Source: Henckelia pumila (taxonomy: Eukaryota > Streptophyta > Magnoliopsida > Lamiales > Gesneriaceae). Taken from it: 64,000 nucleotides of DNA. Each line of letters starts with the position of its first letter. Position 1 is the stretch's first letter. The notes under the pieces were generated by a model. The model saw only the letters and a list, made by a program, of their open reading frames with translations. It did no database searches and was not told the DNA's origin. Positions 36,660-48,805 of this stretch are shown piece after piece. Both the position numbers and the translations under genes were made by a program. The DNA lies in the NCBI RefSeq assembly GCF_033568475.1, contig NW_027331842.1:558001-622000 (forward strand), written 5' to 3'.

Positions 36660-38045
36660 TGATAAGTGCATTTTATATGCATTAGTTTGTGATATTTTTA
36701 TATATATTTTTGTGTGCATTCATATTGTTTTTATGTGTTTTTATATGTTTTAGTACATGTGTGTATTTCACTACTCCGATTAATTTTGTAGGAAAATGGA
36801 TTTTTGAAGAGTGAATTACGGAGCAGCCTTAATCAAAAAATCATATTTAATTTTAGAGAGAACCAAATTCGATCTTCACCGTTCAGAATGAATTTCATGA
36901 TGTTTAAAGCTGCTGTCCAAATTTCAGCTCGATCCGACGGCTAGAAATCAATATATGAAATTTTCAAAATCATCGCGCGGTGCAAAAAAATTTGCTCGCT
37001 CGAGCGAGAGTCTATGCTCGCTCGAGCGAGCGAGACGTCCAAAAAAGCATCCGAGATATAATGTTGCTCGCTCGAGCGAGAGGCTATGCTCGCTCGAGCG
37101 AGATATGCGTGCAGAGTTTTTTAAAAAGGAAATTCTTGCTCGGGAAAGATACTAACTTTTGAAGACCCTTGGGCATATAAATACCAATCTAATCATCAGA
37201 ATAAGGGTTCCAGTTCCAGATTTTCAGAGACGGCGGCTACTACAATTTGGGAGAGAAGATTTCTCGTTTCTTCTTCTTTTCTTATTTTTATTTTCAATTC
37301 ATGATCAAAAACTTTGTTTGAATTATGAAATTGATTTTTGAGTAGTTTTCTCTTTCGATCAAGGCCACGTGATTGGGCCAGACAATTTATGTATAAAACT
37401 CGTTTGTTTATTTGAGATTTTTAGACTTGATTTGATTTTATTGATTATCGAATTTATATTTGTCTTACAAATTTCTTGGCCAGTTATTTGTTTGCTTGTT
37501 AATCGATTCCAAGTCAACAGAGGAGGTCTCGAATTCGATCACTTTGATAGTCAACATAGTGTAAAAATGACTAGAAATAGAATTCGGTTTCATTATGCGG
37601 TTTGGGTGTAAACTGAATTTTCACAGTTATTCATGCATTCAAGTTTGATTAGCATTACGAAAGATTAGTTCATCAATATTTGAATAGGTTTGATTGTTCT
37701 AGAAATAGTCCTTCGAACAAATTAGGAAAATTTCCGTGAATTAAGATTAAGTCTGATGTCTTAGATCGACTGCTTGTTACATGAATTGTTTGGTACTTAC
37801 GTGAGTCTTTGATCGAACTTTTACCAAATTTGAGTTAAATCCAAACTTTCCAGCTCCATTTTAGTTTATTTAATTTTATTTGCAATTTTATTTGTTAGTT
37901 AAAAATCTGAAATCATCCTTTTAATTAGTCTAGATTAGGTAGAAATAAATATATTTTGGTAATCATTTTTATACAGCCTCTGTGGGTTCGACACTTGGAC
38001 CTTTGTCCACTATATTATTACTTGACCTCGTACGCTTGCCAGTTG
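36660..38045 (+). mobile_element. LTR of the Athila/Tat-like element
   Basis: It starts TGATAAGTGCATTTTATATGC right after the purine tract and ends near 38040 after the CTCTGTGGGTTCGACACTTGG block, which is usual near the end of Athila/Tat LTRs. It contains four copies of the 14-bp palindrome CTCGCTCGAGCGAG (36995, 37017, 37067, 37089). The 3' end is approximate. Small open frames inside are spurious. Confidence 0.65.
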
Positions 38046-38283
38046 AATTTATTCACACCGATTAACGCGGTCAGTACCCCTTCGTAAAAAGTTTGACCCT
38101 AAATTTAAATACACGGACCTATGCACATACCCATGTCTGGGGTCCGTGCATGTCGTAGATTTGGGAAAAAAAATATGCCGCGAAAAATTTGGAAATTTTG
38201 AAAGTCTATTATTTTGAGCAATATTGGATACTTTTTTGGACGAAAATAGAGCTTTTGAGAGGAGGAATATAAAAATAAGACGA

Positions 38284-39140
38284 AAATAATGTACGCATTT
38301 AATATTTTTTATCCACTCATGTTTCAATGACAATATAATTTTCATTTATATTAATCACAAATTCAAAAATTTTAATATCCTAATTTATCATAATTTCCTC
38401 TTATAAATTATAATTTTTTTCAATCATATATAATATATATATATATATATATACTATTTTTATTGTACATCACCAATGCTATTTTTTTAGTGCTTTTTAT
38501 TTTCTAACATGTATAGTTAATTAATTTATAATAGAACCATTTCTTGAGTTATATATATATTTTTTTCAAAAAGATAATTTATTTGTTTATTTATGTATTT
38601 TCTTATTTTTTTTTTATTTTAATTACATCACATGAGTACTGGCGAACTAATGGTTTCAACTGAGTGTTTAGAAAATTAATATCCCAATGCACAATACTAG
38701 TGTATCAATCAATCAAGAGTAATGCTAGATGTACACATAGGTGTACACCTTGGTTTACACCATTTTTTATTAATTATAAAACTTTCCTTGATCAACTAGA
38801 TATTTATTTCTTATCATGGGTATTTTGCAATTAATGAGGAAAATTAGGAAAATTTTAAGTAAGAGTGTAAACCAAGGTGTATACTATAAGGTGTACATCT
38901 AGCATTTTTCATCAATTAATATTTCAAATATTGATGAAAACAAAGAACACAAAATAAGAAATTAATTAATATATAGATCTAGTACGTGTAGGCAGTAACA
39001 TTTGATTGCGATTTGTTTCAAACCAAGCTAGGAAATTATATAAGTTTTATTAACTGTTTAACTTATACAAATTTATTTGTTTTGTCAACTTAACAACACA
39101 AATTATATCATGCAATATCCATTATCCATATTGTATCAGA
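38284..39140. repeat. Spacer copy 3, 3' flank of decarboxylase gene
   Basis: Homologous to 33095-33765 (GPX upstream flank followed by decarboxylase 3' flank), interrupted only by the MITE at 38710-38910. 38046-38283 is unassigned. Confidence 0.75.
38710..38910. mobile_element. MITE, AATGCTAGATGTACAC ends
   Basis: Inverted ends AATGCTAGATGTACAC (38721 and reverse complement at 38890-38905), about 200 bp, with ATCAAT on both sides (38704-38709, 38911-38916). The paralogous site at 33503-33520 lacks it. Confidence 0.75.
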
Positions 39141-39158
39141 CCAATATTGCATCGAAAT

Positions 39159-42100
39159 TCATTTCCCTTTTCCATGAACTGAACATGCACAGTTGAGAAC
39201 CCCCATATCCTCCGCAAGACAAGGAGGCTCCATCTTCCCACATCCATACCAAACCTTCCGTCGTAGTCGAAGATCGTCGACGAATCGATCCAACATCTTT
39301 TTAGTTACATGAGGCATCACCACAACATGTGCCATGCCTCCTTGGCATTGAAGCTTCCACAAGCGAACAAACTCCTGGTCTAAAGGACGCTCGAAAACGA
39401 CGACGAAGCTTGTTTCATTGATCATCGAGCTTATTCCTTCGCTCTTGAGACGATCTCTTAGGTAACGAGCATACATAACACATCTTCCTATTTCTTGTTC
39501 GAATCCGACATTACCTTTTATGCTTAGGGTGTACCACATGCATATAGGAGCATGCCCGTTTCGGCTACCGCTGATTGTTGTGTCGAGATTGTCGATGTAT
39601 TCGACGCTTTGTGAGAGAACGTTGATGTATTTCTTCCTTGTGAGAAGAACACCACATGGCATCGGGGAGCCTAAGAACTTGTGGCCTGAAATGGCCAAAC
39701 TTCCAATAGGCTTGTCGAAATTGTAGTTTGGACCCTATATTAATTGTGTTTATTATAATTAGACCAGAGTACTTTAGGCCGGTTGGTTTTTTTCACGTGT
39801 TTTATAATGTTGATATATCATGTTTTTTACCTGCTTGAGGAAGGGGATAACTAAGCCAAATAAAGCTGCATCACAGTGAATGTAATATTGGTCTTGTGAG
39901 TAGCCACATTCTTCAAGAGTCTTTATAACAAGATCAAGATTGTCTACACCTCCTTTAAATGTAGTCCCTGAACAAAATTAAATCTCGTGATACATGACAT
40001 TTGTATATCATCAGTTACAAGTTCATATCACATTATTATACTAATCAGCAAGCATATATGCATGCATGAATGTGTAATCCATCGATGATTAATTTTATAT
40101 CGAATCAATGCTAATTTCGATGAGAAGTTAGTGACAACATACCCAAGTTAACATTGATTATGGCTGGTTTTCCTCTGTTGTGAAGCAGTCTATCTTCAAG
40201 TCCAGTACAATCCATCTCACCAGAGGATAAAGTTTCTATTCTTTCGCAGTCCATTCGATACATTCGAGCCGCCTTGAATATAGAATAATGGGAATCCATT
40301 GATGCATACAAAATCCCATCAGGCAACAATTCTCTCCTGCACAAGCCCCAAGCAAGCATACATATTTTATGTTAAAATCGTCGATGCATGTATCTAAAAG
40401 TTTAAGATGCATGTTTTCAAACGAACGCACCCGAGCAGAAGGGCATGAAGATTCCCTTCTGTTCCACCATTTGTTATGTATCCCCAGTACTCATCCTTTC
40501 CAAGTCCCCACAGATGCGCAAACCAATCCAAAACGCCTCTCTCGAACTTTTTCGAATGAAAATCGTAATTACACTCCTTGAACGGATCCCCTACGTTGTT
40601 TAAAGAGAACTCGAGAAATGGAGACAGGGCCAAGTGATGGTCGCAATTTTGGTTTATTGCAAAACCTGAAAAAACAAGAAATTAGAACACTTTCAGTTCC
40701 TGTTAGAGTAGATATCCCAACTGTTGTTGGCCAGTGATTTTGTTGACTCAAGTGTAACAAACCATCTTTATTTTAATATAATTACTATTTTATTTAATTT
40801 TGACATTTTCTTTATCTACATACTCATGCGAGCTGCATAAATAACGACCTTAAATATACTATTGTAAATAAATATGAGGTTGTTCATGTGATGACAATCA
40901 TGAAATACATATTTTCAATTACTTATTATTCTAAATATAGTTCCTAGTCGATTAAGCAGTCCAAAATAAGGATAAGGATAGCTCGAGCTTGAGACTAGAA
41001 TCTGTGATGATATGTACCACGTTTCATTGGTATGAACATAGAGATATTCAATCATACAGATTGGTGCTCATACGATGAGTTCACTGAACTACTCTCCCTC
41101 GGACTTCCCAAGTGGTTATCATTCATCGAGTAGATAAGTCCGTTATTACGGTTGTATAACATTAGTCCTTACGACCCGAGACAACATTGAGGCTCTACAT
41201 GCTATGACTCTGCTTTGACTCATTTACCGACTTAATGAGGGTCATCAGGTGGCGAGATTGTGTATAGTTGCAACACATGTAGGAGCCATGGCATTGTAGT
41301 AGGGAATTCACCGCTCACCTACGAGTGTGGATATTCTATGTGATCTTGTGAGATAATAGTGCATGGAATCTCTGGCCAGAGTATAAGATGTATAGTAAGG
41401 GGAAAAGTGTTTCCTTAGTTACACATGCGATGTCACTATGTATTATCAAAGATGCATCACATCACTATCGAACTTCACATACAACCCTCGATGAACCAAT
41501 GGTTGCAGATTCGATCGGGATATATGAGATGACATGACTGTTGTAAGGTCCAAAAGTCCACTAGCTTAATCACGATAAATTAATTGGTTATATGATTTAA
41601 TGCATGTTAGTTAAGAAAATTTAATTGTTATGTTTAATTATGTGATTTATGTTAATGCCTGAAATTTTATGTGATGTGATGTTATTTTAAAAGTTTTCAG
41701 GTTTTGTATTTAATTCTGTACCATAGGGACGGGGCTAGCCTTCGAAACGAGTTAAGAAAATATTTTTATTTAATTAAGTTTAAGTTGATGCAGTGTATTT
41801 AATTATTTGGAAGAGTTAAAAGTTTTAAAACTTTTAATTGTAACTAGTGGGCCAACTAGTTGAAGCTCATTAGTCACAAAATATTTTAAGCGTTCAAATT
41901 CATGGAAACACTCATTCTTCTCCCCCAAATCTTTACTCACGTTCAAACGTTGCATCAAAGGCAAGGGTTTTCTTCTCAAGGCTAGATCGTTCTTTTGGAG
42001 TCTAGGTTAAATCCAAGCAACCGTTTCAAGCAAGTTTTTACCGTTTTGAAACTCATTCAAGAGTATGTGTAATTTCAAGATAAATCCTAGGTGATTGATT

Positions 42101-44064
42101 GATGATTTATGCATGCTTTCTTGAAAATTTATGAGTATGATGTTTAAACGTGAAGCGTGAGATGTTCCCGATGTTTTTGGTGTAGATGTATTGAGGTTTT
42201 TATGGATTTTGAAGCATAGTTGCAGAATTTAGTGTGTTGTTGAAAGTTTTGGATCACGCTATTGATGTTGGTTATTTTGAGACAAATCTTTTTCAAGTTT
42301 TGAATTTTTATATCGAGGAATGATTTTTTTTTCATGTGTCAACTATTTTGATGGTGAAAGAGAGTCGATTAGAGCAGAAAAATCAGAAAGAAAGGGTGTA
42401 AGGGTATCTGTGCGTTGCTGCATAGGTATCCCGGCAGCGAGCCTCTCGCTCGAGCGCATCTTTTTGCTGCTCGAGCAAGAGCGTTAACGCATGGCTCGCT
42501 CGAGCGGCGTGTTTCTGCGCTCGAGCGAGAAGGGTTCTGTCTCAAAATTTTTAAATTTGCACCTCAATTCTATAATTTAATTTTATGAACTTTTAAGTGT
42601 TTTTAAGACATTCTATTGTAGAAAGGTTCAAAATAAATTGTCCGAGACGGACGGAACGACTCACTTGGATCGGTTATGTATGGATTGCATGTTTACGCTA
42701 TTTTCTCATTGTAAGCTATTTTCTCATGAAATGTTAAGGAGTATTTTATGCACGAATGGTTTTCTCATAAGTTTATACATGAACAACATTGTTCTATGAA
42801 TGTTTATGAATATGAAAGAATGAAGATACGCATATTGGTTAAAATTGGTGTGGACGGTATTCGGTGCACATATCAACCAAAACCAGTATGAACAGTAAAG
42901 AAAGAGATGATACATATATTAGTCAAGGCAATATGGATGGTATGAAAGAACGCATATTGGCCAAAACCATTATGGACGGTATGAAATAGCGTATATTGGC
43001 CAAGACTAGTATGGACGGTACAGAGATGGTGCGCCTATTAGCTAAGACCATTATGGACGGTATTCGGTGCGCATATTGGTCAAGGCTAGTAGGGATGGTA
43101 CATCTATATGCTTGATGTTCAACGACCGTAATCACGGGAACCCCATGTGCTCATATTTTATGATTACCACAATTACATGTACCTCGTCACACGAAAATGA
43201 TAAGTTTTTATGTTACGTTTATTTATGGCTCTGTATTGAGTTCCAAGTTTTTTCCATATGAGTTATATATGCATTTTCTTGCTGAGTTTTTAGACTCACT
43301 ATACTTGAATGGTGCAGGTAATGATGCTATTAATGAATTTATTGATGAATATGGATTCGGGGCATGAAGAGGAGCAGACGGTCGGATCGGCGAGAGATGC
43401 ATGAGTGCTTTGTTGAAAACAAGTTTTAATATGTTTTATTTGATGGTCATGCTTAGGCAAAGTCTGGAGGATTTTAATTGCATTATTTATGTTGCACTTT
43501 CAAATAATTTTTATTTAGTGATGAATGATTTTTATTTTCCACAAATTATTCTTTCGCAAAAGTTTTAAGTATGAATGTTTGAGTAACGTTCCAAGAGAAA
43601 TTTTGAGATATTACAAATGTACGTTAACTATCATCGATTGATTTTTGTAGGCACTATCAGTGATACCTAAGGAATCATGAGGCGATGCTACACTTTTATC
43701 ATGATTCGATGAGTCAAATCAGAAATGAATTCTGACATTTTATGATCAAGGAGTTGATACAAAGAATGAGGTTAATAAGGTAAGCCCATATAAAAGACAA
43801 TGCCCTGAATCACAAAGAGTTGTGAACTCGTGACTAACTGTATCTCTGAACCATTGAGGATCTTACAAGTACTAATTTCTATATTCTCGTTGAGATAATA
43901 AATTCAAATAGTTAAATTTATGATAAATAAATTTGATTGGATCGATAAATAAGCTTAGAAATGAATTTATAAGAGCTTATAGAAATTTTGAGAGCACTTT
44001 AAAGGACTCATGGAGCATACATTTATATATAGATATATCATATATGTAGTATATATATGTATAT

Positions 44065-44103
<39 letters not shown>

Positions 44104-47041
44104 TTTTTTTTTAAAAAATAATATAAAATTTAAAAAAATTATTAAAATATATCATTTTATATAACTTTACGGGACACTTTGTCCCGGATTTGACAGGAGC
44201 CTGCCTCAGAAGTCAGAACACACTTTGTCCCGGATTTGACTGGAGCCTGCCTTCGAACTGAGACAGGCTCCTGTCAAATCCGGGACACTTCTGAGGCAGG
44301 CTCCTGTCAAATCCGGGACAAAGTGTCTCGGATTCATTTATATTTTTTTTATTTGAAGTTAGTAAAAATAATAAATAAATTATATTTAATAATATTTAAT
44401 TAATAAATCAAAAATTTTAAAGATTTTTCTATTAAAGTCCTTCCATTTAATTAATTGTTCTTTCATAAATTAATTAATTGATTAAATTTCTAAATTAGAA
44501 TTAGTTTTATTAATTACACTATTAATATAAATATTAAATGCTTAAGTTAAAAAAATAATTCCTTGTTACGTCAATACAACTTTTCGACTTTTTTTTAAAA
44601 ATTAATATAAAAATAATTTTTTAAAATAAAATAGACCAGTTTTAAAAACTTCATTAAACTAGTACAATCCATGACAATTTGTATCGGATTCAACAAGTGC
44701 TCTACCATAGTGACACAACACCTGTTGAATCCGGGACAGAGTCTCCCAGATTCAAAAGGTTTCATTTTTTTGCCGATAAATGGTTTCGGATAAAATAAGA
44801 AAGCGAAAGAAAACATGTTCTTTAATTGAGTTATATATTTCACTAAATAAAAGAATATTTAATTAAATGGAATTATAATAAAAAAACTTAAATATTGTGT
44901 GCATGTAATAAAAATAATATTTAAATGTTAATATTAATATTCAAGTGATTTTATTAATATATTATAATATTTTATTATTTTTACATGTATCATTTAATAA
45001 AATGATAAATACTGTTAATATTTAATACTAATGCTAATATTAATCTTAAAGTAATTTTATATTTTTTAATTATTTTTTATCATAATACTTTTTAAATATG
45101 TTTAGATTATAATCATATTTGTTGAATCTGTTTCTAATTTTATTCGAGTGATTTGTTATAAGGTAATATGTTTAATTAATTATTTTATTAATTGTATATT
45201 TCTTGATAATAATTAATTACACATGTTACTTTTTAATAAATCACTCGAATGAAATCAGAAACAAATTCAACAAAGATTATAATCTAAACATATTTAAAAA
45301 TTATTATGATAAAAAATAATTTAAAAACATGAAATTACTTTAAGATTAACATTAACATTAGTATTAAATATTAATTGTATTTATCCTTTAAAAAATGATA
45401 CATTTAAAAATAATAAAATATCATGATATATTAATAAAATCACTTTAATATTAACATTTAAATATTATTTTTATTACATTTATTTTTTTGACTATATATA
45501 ATACCATTTAATCAAATATTCTTTTATGTTCTTTCGTTTTCTTATTCTATCCGAAAGCATTTATCGGTAAAAAAAATATAATGAAACTGTTTGAATCTGG
45601 AGACTCTGTCCCGGATTCAATAGGTGTTGTGACACTATGGAAGAACTCATGACGGAACACATGTTGAATCCGATGACAGAACTCATGACAGAACACATGT
45701 TGAATCCGAGATACATGATCCCAGATTGTACTAGTTTAATGAAGTTTTTAAAATTGATCTATTTTATTAAAAAATTATTTTTATATTAGTTTTTTTTATA
45801 AAAAAAAAAAAGCGAAAAGTTGTGCTCACCTAGCGCAAGGAATTTGTTTCTAACTTAAGTACTTAATATTTATATTAATACTATAATTAATAAAACAAAT
45901 TATAATTTAGAAATATAGTCAATTAGATAATTTATGAACGAGCAGTTAGTTAAATGAAATTACTTTCATTTTATGGTGTTTATTTTAATAGAAAAATCTT
46001 TAAAATCTTTGATTTATTAATAAAATATGCGGGTTCGGCGCAAGTTTGGCCAAATCCCGGACCCGTTTAGACGGGTCTATACCCGCACCAGACCCCAATG
46101 AGATCGAGTTTATACCCGACCCATTGTCTTCACCATAACTCCCCTTTACTATTTGAAATTCCAATTGGGGGTGTGGGAAATTGTACTTGTGTCGGCCAAC
46201 AATTCTGAGAAAAGAGAAAATTTTGCTCTCGGTTTTCTTCTCCTGGCTTGCTGAAAAAACTTTGCTCTCAAAATAATTCGGCCACTCAGAAGATCAATTG
46301 AAGAATTGATTCGATCAATTTTTCCATTTAATCTCAACGAAAAATATCTTCTTCTTCTTAAGTGCGATTACGAAGAGGAACATAAAACCCAGCCGTAGAC
46401 TTGATATGAAGATAGAAGAAAGGAGATATTGCAGTTGATCGTGAGATATACAAGAAGAACTACTACTTGGTTGTAACCATCATCAATCTTATAAATGTCA
46501 TTTAATCACACGATTGTTCAAACATATTTTGAAGGTCAAAATATAATTTTTTAAAATTTTCGAGGCGTCTTGGGAGCGAAAATCACGGTACACCAACACT
46601 TCCCCCCTTCATAAAAACAAAACAGATAACAACCAAGTTCTTTTTGCCCCGGACGGATCAAGTAGTGACTGGCTACATGTATTTTTTGAAGAAATATATT
46701 TCAATAAATTAATGAGAACTTACCTATATGATAACTGGCAATTCCAGTTCCAGTAAGATACTCTTGAAATTCATTTAGTATATTTCCCACACGATTCTCA
46801 TCGCGTGCTTCGACCACACCGATACAATCCAGATTCTCATCTTCTCTGTGGCCATTGAGTTTGCTTGTCACGGGAGCCTGCAACACCCAAAAATCACATT
46901 AAAAATATGAATTTCAGTTAATTTATCATGTTTAAGTAAGGGGTATAATGTGATTTTTGTTGGAATGGCTAAATCAAAAACTGTAATATGAAGTATGCGT
47001 AGCAAGCTAGCTACCTTTTGAATTGAGTAGAGGGCTTCCAT
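39159..47041 (-). CDS. Histidine/serine decarboxylase-like PLP enzyme
   Basis: Minus-strand exons 47041-47015, 46877-46724, 40665-40431, 40336-40143, 39967-39831 and 39734-39159 join at GT-AG borders with consistent phases (0,1,2,1,0) into an open 440-codon frame. The product belongs to group II PLP-dependent decarboxylases, plant serine decarboxylase/histidine decarboxylase-like branch. Visible motifs are [40 protein letters not shown] and [14 protein letters not shown] with the PLP lysine about residue 268, and the C-terminal [18 protein letters not shown]. These enzymes decarboxylate an amino acid, in plants mainly serine to ethanolamine; the substrate here is not determined. Intron 2 (46723-40666) is about 6.06 kb and filled with nested repeats. 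No stop or frame break was found, so the gene may still work if this intron is spliced. Confidence 0.85.
40701..43930 (+). mobile_element. Old Copia LTR, split by Gypsy solo LTR
   Basis: 40701-41541 and 43616 to about 43930 are diverged from the Copia LTR at 53999-55860 but collinear with it. Examples are TACCACGTTTCATTGGTATG, ACACATGCGATGTCACTA and AACCATTGAGG. It starts TGTTAGAGTAGAT at 40701, only 35 bp from the splice acceptor of decarboxylase exon 3. The right end is degraded. No Copia internal region is present, so it is a solo or truncated LTR. Confidence 0.8.
41542..43615 (+). mobile_element. Gypsy solo LTR
   Basis: It starts TGTAAGGTCCAAAAGTCC and ends ATATTACA, about 2.07 kb. The start and internal order match LTR-A at 6712-4296 (for example the CTCACTATACTTGAATGGTG block near 43291). 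Flanks ACTGT (41537-41541) and AATGT (43616-43620) look like a target duplication with one change. Both sides continue the same old Copia LTR. Short palindromes CGCTCGAGCG lie at 42440-42530. 42840-43100 holds about five tandem ~50-bp units with GGCCAAGAC-ATTATGGACGGTA motifs. Confidence 0.8.
44171..44335. repeat. Four-fold inverted/direct CCCGGATTTGACAGG array
   Basis: A core ATCCGGGACAAAGTG / TTGTCCCGGATTTGAC plus GGAGCCTGCCT occurs twice direct (from 44178 and 44224) and twice inverted (from 44263 and 44295), forming a compact hairpin of about 165 bp. It lies in decarboxylase intron 2. Confidence 0.85.
44397..46026. repeat. Long inverted repeat, ~0.8-kb arms
   Basis: The left arm (44397-45183) and right arm (about 45214-46026) are imperfect reverse complements through their whole length. 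Examples are AGATTTTTCTATT at the outer end, TTCATTAAACTAGTACAAT in the middle, and TTATTCGAGTGATTT near the loop. The arms carry GTTGAATCCGGGACAGAGTC-like blocks related to the 44171 array. There is no coding content. It lies in decarboxylase intron 2; it could be a foldback DNA element or an element with very long TIRs. Confidence 0.85.
46027..46723. other. Intron 2 remainder of the decarboxylase gene
   Basis: It holds a GC-rich GACGGGTCTATACCCGCACC palindromic patch at 46055-46090 and unassigned sequence. No exon is supported. Confidence 0.35.
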
Positions 47042-48157
47042 TCTCCTTTTTCGGTTTAATTTTCAATTCAATTTTGAAGATATATATATAAACTGATGAT
47101 CACGGAGTGGCCGGATATATATACTTCTTAGCGGGCCGGGAGACAAATCACACATGCTAGGGCACTAGGCTATGCATGCATACCATCCGGATTAGGCATT
47201 TTAAACGTGCTTTTAAAATACTTTGTTCGTTGGTTGCAATAATTAATATTTTTTTGGTGGAACAATCAAAATATTTCATTTGAACTATTATAAGCTATAC
47301 GGTTTAAAATATTTGAGTTATACTAACATAAGTTATAATTTTTGGATAAAACGACAAACACTATATCCTACTATGAGCAAAGCTGATGTCATGGATTCGA
47401 ATTTCATTTATTGTAAGGAGTGAAATTATTAAGATATAGTGGATCGTTTGGGCGTAATAATTGTCTTTATGTACATATACGTGATGCTTGAGATATTTTA
47501 TAGTTTAAATGATTTGATAATTTTTTTTCGTCAAATCGATTAATATATAAATTGTCAAGTTATATTTTAGACATAATATGTAATTTTTTTATTGATCGAG
47601 TCAAATAAAAATTGAGTTTTAAAAATTAAAGCGGCTCAAAATATTTTTGTGATTTTTATACTGCATCTTGATCATAATCATAGTGTAAATAATTAATTTA
47701 GATGCCAAAAATTTATAAGAGAAGCAATCTAACTTTTAGCACTTCAACCGGACAAGTCCGTTTGTCGATACTGTAATGGGATCCATGGCCCTCGATTTCC
47801 CAACACTAACTGTTAAAAATCCAACTCATCTCCTCTCAATCACACATACAAAACATATGTTACGCTCTTGTGATATTTTCTCCCCCGATTGTGATAGACA
47901 AATGTGTGTTTTCAAATAGGCTAAAAAGAATAAAAGATATAACATTAAATATGAAAAGTGAAATTCACAATATTTAACGTAACACGGATGAAAAAAAATT
48001 GAGACGGTACACGGATAGAGTAAGATAAAAGATTTGTGTTTGTCAGAATACTTGAAATATGAAAATTAAAACATAGAAATTTAAAAGTTAGCAAGATCAC
48101 CTCCCTTTTTGGTTTATTAGTTATGTTGTACCAAATTTGAAGATTAATAAATATCTT
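47042..48157. promoter_or_regulatory. Upstream region of the decarboxylase gene
   Basis: 47042 to about 47560 is homologous to 49357-50000, the upstream flank of the truncated second copy, so the promoter was duplicated with the gene. A TATATATATAAACTGAT stretch 40-60 bp before the ATG may hold the TATA box. Beyond 47560 nothing is recognised. Confidence 0.4.
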
Positions 48158-48700
48158 ATTGTTTTTATTTATTTATTTTAAATTGCTCATCTTTCTAATT
48201 CTGATATTGCCCAAAAATCACTATTGTGGCTCATCTTATTTGGTTGTCGGGTGATCCAAACATGTCAAGACTCAAAACGAATCGCTTGCACCGCATATAT
48301 TTTTAAAAATATATTGAGCCATATGTTAAAATTTGAGCTTACGCAAATTTCTTTGTATAATCCAATGAATCTTGTTGTTTTTATTTGTTTATTTGTTTAT
48401 TTATTATTATTTTTAAATTACTCATCTTTCTAATTAACTCTGGTATTACCCAAAAATCACTACTTTAATTTGACTCCTCTACTAAAAAAAGTTGACCTCG
48501 AAGGGGACCCCATCTAACATGAGTAAGAGGCACAATAGCTTATGCAGGGTTAAATTGAAGGATGATCCAATGAATCTTGTTGTTTTTATTTGTTTATTTA
48601 TTTATTTAATATTTTTTTAAATTACTCATCTTTCTAACTCTGATATTGCCCAAAAATCACTACTTAAATCTGACTCATCTTATTTGGTTGTCGGGTGTAG
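48158..48700. repeat. Three ~208-bp spaced repeat units
   Basis: Units near 48158, 48368 and 48575 share TTGTTTTTATTTGTTTATTT, then TCATCTTTCTAA and CCCAAAAATCACTA. The first and third also share TGGTTGTCGGGTG. The dispersed repeat related to 11695 lies between units 2 and 3 (48488-48558). Confidence 0.7.
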
Positions 48701-48805
48701 GGCTGACAAAAAATATCGAAATGTCGTTATACCGCATTTATCGTACCCAAAAAAAACCGAAAATATCGAAAATTTCGGTATACCTTAAATTTCGGTACGG
48801 TATCA

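Noticed and set aside
36955-37162. Two overlapping frames rich in Arg/Ser at the palindrome cluster
   Set aside because: They only translate the repeated CTCGCTCGAGCGAG palindromes in an LTR.
39159-47041. Decarboxylase as a pseudogene missing its first exons
   Set aside because: Exons 1 and 2 were found 6 kb upstream (47041-47015, 46877-46724) with phases that fit exon 3, and no stop was found in the joined frame.
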